DNA from: Caldifarciminota bacterium
Lineage (GTDB): Bacteria > Hydrothermota > Tepidihabitantia > B3-TA06
NCBI GenBank assembly: GCA_014729665.1
Contig: WJJO01000423.1
Coordinates: 1 to 5,897, forward strand
Length of the DNA: 5,897 bases
Direction of reading: 5' to 3'
Shown: positions 1 to 4,498 of the stretch, in pieces
How the letters are laid out: the number at the start of each line of letters is the position of its first letter
Position numbering within the stretch: position 1 is the stretch's first letter
The notes under the pieces: generated by a model
What the model saw: the letters and a program-made list of their open reading frames with translations, nothing else
Told to the model about the DNA's origin: nothing
Database searches by the model: none
Made by a program: the position numbers and the translations under genes

Positions 1-1926
1 CTCCTCTATATTTCCCACGGCCTTGTCTGAGGGGAACAGCCCGTCCAGAAGGTGCACCACGAACACGGTATTCCACTCCAGCCCCTTTGCCGAATGCACG
101 GTAGAAAGCACCACCGGGTCCTCCTCGCTCTCGTCTATGCGCGGGGTAGTCCGGTCCTGAAACTGGTTCGAGGGCGGGTCTAAGGCAAAGTCTGAAAGAA
201 AGCGCTCCAGGTCCTCGTACCGTGCGGTCAGCTCGTATAGAACCCCAACGTCCCGCAGGCGCACCTCGTGGTCTGCCTCCAGGTTCGCAAGTATGGGCGC
301 GTAATAAGCGCGCAGAAGCTCTATCTTCGACGCCAATGACAGATGCGGGTCCGCGGCTCTGCCAAGGGTATCCCCGAGCTCCACTAAATCGACCCCGTAC
401 TTGGAGCGCTCGAAATCCGCAAACTCGAACTTGCCCCCATGCTCGCGTACGTGCCTGACTATCTTCGACGCGGTCACCGAGCCTATGCCCGGGATGAGCT
501 TTAAGACCCGGTTCCAGCACACGGCGTCCAGGGGGTTCAGGATTATCCGCAGGTAGGCAATCATGTCCTTGACGTGGCGGCGCTCGGTAAACCTGATGCC
601 GCCGTACACCACGTACGGGATCGAGCGCTTCAGAAGCTCTGCCTGAACGAAGGTGCCGTGGAAGGTCGCGCGGTAAAGCACGGCCATCTGGCTCGTGGGA
701 ACGCCCGCCTCCCTCAGCTCCAGTATCTTATCGACGATGAACTCAGCCTCCGATGTCTGGTCGTAGAAGCCGCGGACCTCGGGCTTGCCCTTGCGTTTCT
801 TGCGTGAAAACAGGTGCTTGCGGTAGCCTATCTTTGCCTGTGAGATGACGGAGTTGGTAAAGTCCAGGATATCCGGGGATGAGCGGTAGTTCTGCTCGAT
901 GCGGATGTAGGCGCAGTCGGGGTAGGTTTCGGGAAAGCGCAGTATGTTCTCGAAGTTGGCCCCCCTGAAAGAGTAGATGGACTGCGAGTCGTCGCCCACA
1001 ACCATTATGTTGCGGTGTTTGGATGCCAGTAGGTCGGAGATTTCTTTCTGGATGGTGTTGGTGTCCTGGAACTCGTCGACCATCACGTAGCGGAACAGGT
1101 GGGCCATGCGCTGGTGGAAGGGTTCGCTCTGCTTCAAGGCCTCGCGCATGACCTCCATCAGGTCGTCGAAGTCGAGTATGTGATGGTTGCGCTTGAAGCC
1201 CGTGAAGCCTGCGGCAACCAGCTCGATGTCGTCTGTAAACTCGGAGAGCCCTGTGTACTGGTCTTCGATGATGGCTGGGATGGGTACGTCGCAGTTGCGC
1301 GCCTTGGAGATAATCTCCTGTATCCTTCCCTTGCGCGGGAAGGCCTTCTTTTTCTTATCGAGCTTGAGCTCGCGGCGCACGAAGTCGATGATGTCTGCAG
1401 AGTCGGTGGTGTCCGCGATGGTGAAGTCGGGCTTCAGGGCAATCAGCTTTGAGTAGCGGCGCAGCATGTGGTTGGCAAAGGAGTGGAACGTCCCGCCCAT
1501 GATGCGGGTGCCCCGGTCGTCCTTGAGAAGCCTGGATGCACGGGTCATCATCTCGCGTGCGGCCTTGCGCGTGAAGGTAAGGAGAAGGATTTGCTCGGGC
1601 GGCACCCCGCGTTCCAACAGATACGCTACCCGATAGATAATGGTCCTTGTTTTCCCGGAACCAGCCCCCGCGATGACGAGCACGGGACCCTCGGTAGCGG
1701 TGGCCGCGGCTAACTGCATGGGGTTAAGGGCCTTGGAGTAGTTTATCTTAAGTTTTTTATGGAGCGCAGGCTCTCTAGCCTGTGATCTTACGAGATTCTT
1801 CTCTATCTCCTTCGTTATCTTTGCGAGGCGGTCGATCTTAATAAAGAGTTCGGGGGTTGCAACGGGCTGCTCGAAAGAGTCCGGTGTGAGGTTCAGGAGA
1901 TCCTGCGCAAGGTTTATACCGACCAT
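1..1926 (-). CDS. UvrD/PcrA/Rep-type superfamily 1A DNA helicase, 3' end cut by window edge
   Basis: ATP-driven 3'-5' DNA translocase/helicase of the UvrD/PcrA/Rep type, a cytoplasmic enzyme of repair and replication-fork maintenance. My translation is open for 642 codons from ATG 1926 to base 1. Motifs seen in order: Q motif LNPMQ with Q71; Walker A AGAGSGKT 86-93 (K92); motif Ia TFTRKAAREM 117-126; GTFHSF 145-150; Walker B VDEFQD 283-288; motif III GDDSQSIYSFRGA 311-323; motif IV IEQNYRSS 343-350; an IPGIGS turn near 478-483; motif V VHSAKGLEW 610-618. Motif VI (the Arg-finger region) should follow at once and lies outside, so the gene is truncated by the window and not visibly broken. The Q motif starts about 50 residues later than in typical PcrA, giving a lysine-rich N-terminal extension of about 66 residues. 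ATG 1926 is the only ATG before M70; in-frame TTG codons exist upstream but coincide with the -35 box. Exact subfamily (UvrD, PcrA or Rep) is unresolved. Confidence 0.95.
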   Translation of the reverse strand, partial: MVGINLAQDLLNLTPDSFEQPVATPELFIKIDRLAKITKEIEKNLVRSQAREPALHKKLKINYSKALNPMQLAAATATEGPVLVIAGAGSGKTRTIIYRVAYLLERGVPPEQILLLTFTRKAAREMMTRASRLLKDDRGTRIMGGTFHSFANHMLRRYSKLIALKPDFTIADTTDSADIIDFVRRELKLDKKKKAFPRKGRIQEIISKARNCDVPIPAIIEDQYTGLSEFTDDIELVAAGFTGFKRNHHILDFDDLMEVMREALKQSEPFHQRMAHLFRYVMVDEFQDTNTIQKEISDLLASKHRNIMVVGDDSQSIYSFRGANFENILRFPETYPDCAYIRIEQNYRSSPDILDFTNSVISQAKIGYRKHLFSRKKRKGKPEVRGFYDQTSEAEFIVDKILELREAGVPTSQMAVLYRATFHGTFVQAELLKRSIPYVVYGGIRFTERRHVKDMIAYLRIILNPLDAVCWNRVLKLIPGIGSVTASKIVRHVREHGGKFEFADFERSKYGVDLVELGDTLGRAADPHLSLASKIELLRAYYAPILANLEADHEVRLRDVGVLYELTARYEDLERFLSDFALDPPSNQFQDRTTPRIDESEEDPVVLSTVHSAKGLEWNTVFVVHLLDGLFPSDKAVGNIEE

Positions 1927-1931
1927 GGGTG

Positions 1932-1959
1932 ATGATAGGGAGGGTGAGAAAAAAGTCAA
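1932..1959 (-). promoter_or_regulatory. Sigma-70-type promoter of the helicase gene, predicted leaderless
   Basis: On the minus strand, TTGACT (1959-1954) is followed by a 16-nt spacer and TATCAT (1937-1932). Each hexamer differs from the TTGACA/TATAAT consensus at one position. Only five bases (CACCC) separate the -10 hexamer from the helicase ATG at 1926, so transcription should start at or within a base or two of the start codon. No purine-rich Shine-Dalgarno sequence precedes the ATG, because the spacer is pyrimidine-rich on this strand; this agrees with a leaderless mRNA. The hexamers and spacing are seen directly; activity and start point are inferred. Confidence 0.65.
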
Positions 1960-1976
1960 CAAAAGTGGGGGATGAT

Positions 1977-2039
1977 TGAATCTATCCGCAGATTTCAAAT
2001 TTCAAATCGCAGAATGTAAATATCAAACTGAAAACGGGT
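1977..2039. repeat. A+T-rich 7-nt periodic array
   Basis: Read on the plus strand in steps of seven from 1977, about eight or nine units follow a loose pattern AATNNCA. The best-matching neighbours are GATTTCA (1991-1997) and AATTTCA (1998-2004), followed by AATCGCA (2005-2011) and AATATCA (2019-2025). The units are degenerate, and those at both ends fit poorly. The array lies just upstream of the helicase promoter. It is not coding on either strand. It resembles in style the heptameric short tandem repeats known from cyanobacteria and other genomes; that comparison is by period only, not by sequence. Confidence 0.6.
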
Positions 2040-2046
2040 GGTTTAT

Positions 2047-2104
2047 GCCTACGAAAGCTGGAAGCTGCCAGCGGGTAGCTGTTAGCCGTCAGCGGTAGGC
2101 GGCT
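2047..2104. repeat. G+C-rich AGCNGNN 7-nt array bounded by an inverted repeat
   Basis: From 2056 on the plus strand, six consecutive 7-nt units begin with AGC: AGCTGGA (2056), AGCTGCC (2063), AGCGGGT (2070), AGCTGTT (2077), AGCCGTC (2084) and AGCGGTA (2091). A seventh, GGCGGCT (2098), fits partly. The array sits between GCCTAC (2047-2052) and its reverse complement GTAGGC (2095-2100), so it could fold back on itself. Internal pairing such as GCTGG with CCAGC is also possible. The period and consensus are seen directly. No coding or regulatory role is apparent. Confidence 0.75.
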
Positions 2105-2174
2105 TAATCTTCACCTACGGCGGATGTTTTTTAATCTCACAAATCGCGAGATTTTAAGTTCGCTTAACGAACTT
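2095..2174. repeat. Cluster of inverted repeats in the rlmN-helicase spacer
   Basis: Three inverted repeats are visible. GTAGG (2095-2099) pairs with CCTAC (2114-2118). AATCTC (2133-2138) pairs with GAGATT (2148-2153) around a 9-nt loop. AAGTTCG (2156-2162) pairs perfectly with CGAACTT (2168-2174) around a 5-nt loop. They lie downstream of rlmN in its direction of transcription. None is followed by a T tract on the minus strand: the stem at 2133-2153 is followed there by six A residues. A classical intrinsic terminator is therefore not supported. The hairpins could still stabilise the rlmN 3' end or be part of a dispersed repeat. Confidence 0.5.
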
Positions 2175-2176
2175 CA

Positions 2177-2218
2177 CGCTGTCATCGGTTGGGAGTCAGC
2201 TGTCAGCGGTCGGTTGTA
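2177..2218. repeat. Second 7-nt array, overlapping the 3' end of rlmN
   Basis: Stepping by seven from 2177 on the plus strand gives CGCTGTC, then ATCGGTT, GGGAGTC, AGCTGTC (2198), AGCGGTC (2205) and GGTTGTA (2212). The AGC-type units match those of the array at 2056-2104. The stretch also reads as an imperfect direct repeat of GCTGTCAtCGGTtG (2178-2191) and GCTGTCAgCGGTcG (2200-2213). The rlmN stop codon (2198-2196) and its last few codons fall inside it. Units are degenerate, so the exact borders are uncertain. Confidence 0.6.
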
Positions 2219-3233
2219 ATAGGGCCAACTGCCCGCATCCGGCAAATATATTGCCGCCAAGGCTCTTGCGGACCATCACCGCGGGCAGGTGTGGCATAAT
2301 CACCTCACTGAACCGGTTAACGTCGACTTCGGTGGGTGCCTCGTAATCGGTGCCCGGATAGGGATTGAACGGGATCAGGTTTATCTTGCACGGTATGCCC
2401 TGCAGAAGAAGGATAAGGGCGCTTGCGTCCCTGGGTCTGTCATTTACACCCCGGAGCAGCACGTACTCGAAGGTTACGCGTTTGTTTGTCATACTGGTAT
2501 AGTCGCGCACCGCCTGCATAAGTTCGGTCAGGGGATAACGGTGTGCAATAGGCATAAGACGTTCGCGGGTCTTCTGATCCGCGGCGTTAAGTGAAATTGC
2601 CAGCTTGAACTGCTCGGGCTCGGAAGCCAGCCTCCGGATGCCCTCTGTTATCCCCGCTGTAGAGATGGTAATCTTGCGCGCGCCAATCTTCGGCCCGAAG
2701 TCGGAGTTCAGTATTCGTGCCGCGTCCAGGCATGCGTCGTAGTTCAAGAACGGCTCCCCCATCCCCATGAACACGACGTTGGTGATGCGCTCGGCCTGCC
2801 CCTTGGATATGGCCAAAACCTGACCGGCTATCTCCCCTGCCAAAAGGTTCCGTTTCAGGCCCATCTGGGCAGTCCTGCAGAACGTACATCCCAGTGAGCA
2901 CCCCGCCTGTGTGGAGACGCACACCGTACGCCTGGAACCATCCTTGAGCCAGACACCCTCGACCCGGCTGCCGTCCTCAAGCTCGAACAGATGCTTGACC
3001 ACGCCCTGTTTCGCCGAACCGGTCCTCGACTTAACCTTAAGCTGCCCGATGCGGTAGCGTTCGGCAAACATTGTACGCAGTTCCTTGGAGATATCCGACA
3101 TCTCGCTCCAGTCGCGCACCCCCTTAAGCCAAATCCAGCGGAAAACCTGCCTTGCCCTGAACGAACGAAGACCGAGTTTTTTGAACTCCACCGACAACTG
3201 CCAAAGGGTAAGGTTCTTTATGTCAAGCTTCAT
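2196..3233 (-). CDS. rlmN: RlmN, dual-specificity 23S rRNA A2503 / tRNA A37 C2-methyltransferase (radical SAM)
   Basis: Methylates C2 of A2503 in 23S rRNA and of A37 in some tRNAs, using SAM both as methyl donor and as radical source (family knowledge). The product is 345 aa, normal for the family. In the sequence: an N-terminal helical accessory domain (about 1-90); the radical-SAM cluster CSLGCTFC with C112, C116 and C119; the SAM-binding GMGEP (157-161); C105 seven residues before the cluster, matching E. coli C118; and the methyl-carrying cysteine C333 in GGNIFAGCGQL, matching E. coli C355. The position before Ile in that motif is Asn where Asp is common. I chose ATG 3233 because AAGGGA lies 7 nt upstream and the protein then starts MKLDIKNLTL, as the family usually does; an in-frame ATG at 3263 lies deep inside mtaB. 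The start overlaps the end of mtaB by 11 nt, implying translational coupling. The last residues (PTADS) and the stop are made of repeat sequence. Confidence 0.96.
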   Translation of the reverse strand: MKLDIKNLTLWQLSVEFKKLGLRSFRARQVFRWIWLKGVRDWSEMSDISKELRTMFAERYRIGQLKVKSRTGSAKQGVVKHLFELEDGSRVEGVWLKDGSRRTVCVSTQAGCSLGCTFCRTAQMGLKRNLLAGEIAGQVLAISKGQAERITNVVFMGMGEPFLNYDACLDAARILNSDFGPKIGARKITISTAGITEGIRRLASEPEQFKLAISLNAADQKTRERLMPIAHRYPLTELMQAVRDYTSMTNKRVTFEYVLLRGVNDRPRDASALILLLQGIPCKINLIPFNPYPGTDYEAPTEVDVNRFSEVIMPHLPAVMVRKSLGGNIFAGCGQLALLQPTADS

Positions 3234-4467
3234 TTTCACATCCCTTAGAGTCCGGGACTTCACCGAAGGTTTCCTCGGGTGTGGTGCCGGTTATCCGAAC
3301 CTTGACAAGGGACCGCTGCCTGGCCGTTGTATGGCTTACGGTAACGTCGGTGTAGTTGTCGGTCAGAACGCGGGTTGGGGAAAGCACGACCCCTTCTCTT
3401 ACCTCCCCGATGAACCGGTTGCGGTAGTCCAGAGACTTTTCGTTACCCAGGCTGCGCATGACAGCGGTCCTTTCCCTCGGGTTCTTGACCGTACGCTTGG
3501 CGCGAGCCATGGGCGTACCCGGACGCGGGGAATAGGTGAATGCGTGAAGGTAGGCAACCGGAAGTTCCCTTACGAATTCGAGGGTTTTTGCAAAACTCGC
3601 CTCGTCCTCTCCCGGTGTAGCCGTGATTATATCGGAGCCTATGCATACGTCGGGTATCCTTCTTTGAATGCTGTCTATCAACTCGGCAAAGCCTGCGGTG
3701 TTGTAAGGTCTTTCCATCCGTTTGAGTACCCCGTCATCACCGGATTGAAGCGGCACGTGAAGGTGAGGGCATATCTTCTCACTCGAAGCGATGACGTCGA
3801 TAAGTTCGGGCGTTATGGTGTCCGGTTCCAGTGAGGTCAGGCGTATTCGGGTTCTTATCCCGCATTCATCTATCCTTTCAAGCAGGTTGGCGAGATCATC
3901 CCCGTGTTCCCTGCCCCATAGCCCGAGATTAAGTGCAACCAATACAACCTCGCCGTAACCTGCATCCGCAAGCGCCTTCAACTCCGTGATAACCGTTTTG
4001 GCGGATTTTGAACGGGGGCTCCCCCTTATACGTGAAACTATGCAGTAGGTGCACCTGCGGTCGCATCCGTCACCCACACGAAGGAAGGCGCGGCTTCGGG
4101 CAATAGCGCTCGTTCGATTTTTTTTACTCATACCCAGGTCGGCAATGATTCCTTCCTTATCATGGAATCGAACAATTTCACCCACACCTTCAAGCACTGC
4201 AAGCCGGTCGGCTATCGCTTCAGTCCCGCAGCCGGTAACCTTTATCTCAGCCTGCGGATACCTCCGGTGAAGACGGCGAATCAACGCTACACTCGATCTA
4301 TCAGCTTGCCCTGTAACCGTACAGGTCGTAACCAGACATAAATCGACTTCCTCTGCGCCGTTGACTATATCGTAGCCTTCTCCTGCAAGATGAACCTTCC
4401 ATAAATCCGCCTCAGCCTGGCTGAGTTTGCATCCAACTGATGCAACCAATGCTCGCGGCTGGCTCAT
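3223..4467 (-). CDS. mtaB: MtaB-type tRNA t6A37 methylthiotransferase (radical SAM)
   Basis: Enzymes of this family convert N6-threonylcarbamoyladenosine at position 37 of ANN-decoding tRNAs to its 2-methylthio form, using two [4Fe-4S] clusters. The product is 414 aa, usual for MtaB. In order: the N-terminal methylthiotransferase domain (about 4-115) with cluster cysteines C13 (GCKLSQ), C49 (TTCTVT) and C80 (VTGCG); the radical-SAM core (about 125-345) with DGCDRRCTYC carrying C135, C139 and C142, then RGSPRS; HLHVPLQSG (235-243) and DIITATPGE (279-287); and a C-terminal TRAM-like segment (about 350-405) for RNA binding. The Asn usual in the G-C-K-x-N motif is Ser here. ATG 4467 has AAGGAAGG five bases upstream. 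It starts 31 nt after the S1-like gene and overlaps rlmN by 11 nt. MiaB and RimO are less likely: GCKLSQ and TTCTVT are MtaB-like, and length and TRAM region also fit. Confidence 0.9.
   Translation of the reverse strand: MSQPRALVASVGCKLSQAEADLWKVHLAGEGYDIVNGAEEVDLCLVTTCTVTGQADRSSVALIRRLHRRYPQAEIKVTGCGTEAIADRLAVLEGVGEIVRFHDKEGIIADLGMSKKNRTSAIARSRAFLRVGDGCDRRCTYCIVSRIRGSPRSKSAKTVITELKALADAGYGEVVLVALNLGLWGREHGDDLANLLERIDECGIRTRIRLTSLEPDTITPELIDVIASSEKICPHLHVPLQSGDDGVLKRMERPYNTAGFAELIDSIQRRIPDVCIGSDIITATPGEDEASFAKTLEFVRELPVAYLHAFTYSPRPGTPMARAKRTVKNPRERTAVMRSLGNEKSLDYRNRFIGEVREGVVLSPTRVLTDNYTDVTVSHTTARQRSLVKVRITGTTPEETFGEVPDSKGCENEA
3241..3246 (-). promoter_or_regulatory. Shine-Dalgarno site of rlmN, inside mtaB
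   Basis: AAGGGA on the minus strand lies 7 nt upstream of the ATG at 3233 and is embedded in the last codons of mtaB. It decides the rlmN start: the alternative ATG at 3263 would add ten residues with no family support. A ribosome finishing mtaB would pass directly over this site. Confidence 0.7.
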
Positions 4468-4472
4468 TAAAT

Positions 4473-4491
4473 CCTTCCTTGTCAGGCAAGG
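4473..4491 (-). promoter_or_regulatory. Shine-Dalgarno site of mtaB with a small hairpin touching it
   Basis: AAGGAAGG (4480-4473 on the minus strand) is a strong Shine-Dalgarno sequence five bases before the mtaB ATG. Just upstream, CCTTG and CAAGG (4491-4487 and 4481-4477) can form a 5-bp stem with a 5-nt loop, which would cover the first part of the site. The stem has no following T tract, so it does not look like a terminator, and read-through from the S1-like gene is likely. Any regulatory effect of the hairpin is conjecture. Confidence 0.5.
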
Positions 4492-4498
4492 CTGATAT

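Noticed and set aside
1099..1452. Plus-strand open frame of 117 codons opposite the helicase
   Set aside because: The minus strand here encodes helicase sequence between motifs Ic and II, and the plus-strand product has no recognisable features.
1977..2218. CRISPR array or attachment site in the repeat-rich spacer
   Set aside because: The repeats are 7-nt degenerate units without spacers of regular length, and there are no cas or integrase genes nearby.
3234..3263. Upstream ATG at 3263 as the rlmN start
   Set aside because: It would lengthen the overlap with mtaB to 41 nt and add a ten-residue leader with no family counterpart, whereas ATG 3233 has AAGGGA at 7-nt spacing.
3085..3834. Long plus-strand open frame of 249 codons opposite mtaB and the start of rlmN
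   Set aside because: It lies antisense to two genes with complete family motifs, its translation shows no recognisable domain, and no Shine-Dalgarno site or promoter was apparent. It is a shadow frame.
4477..4491. Terminator between the S1-like gene and mtaB
   Set aside because: The hairpin has only 5 bp, is followed by AAGGATTTAATG instead of a T tract, and overlaps the mtaB Shine-Dalgarno site.
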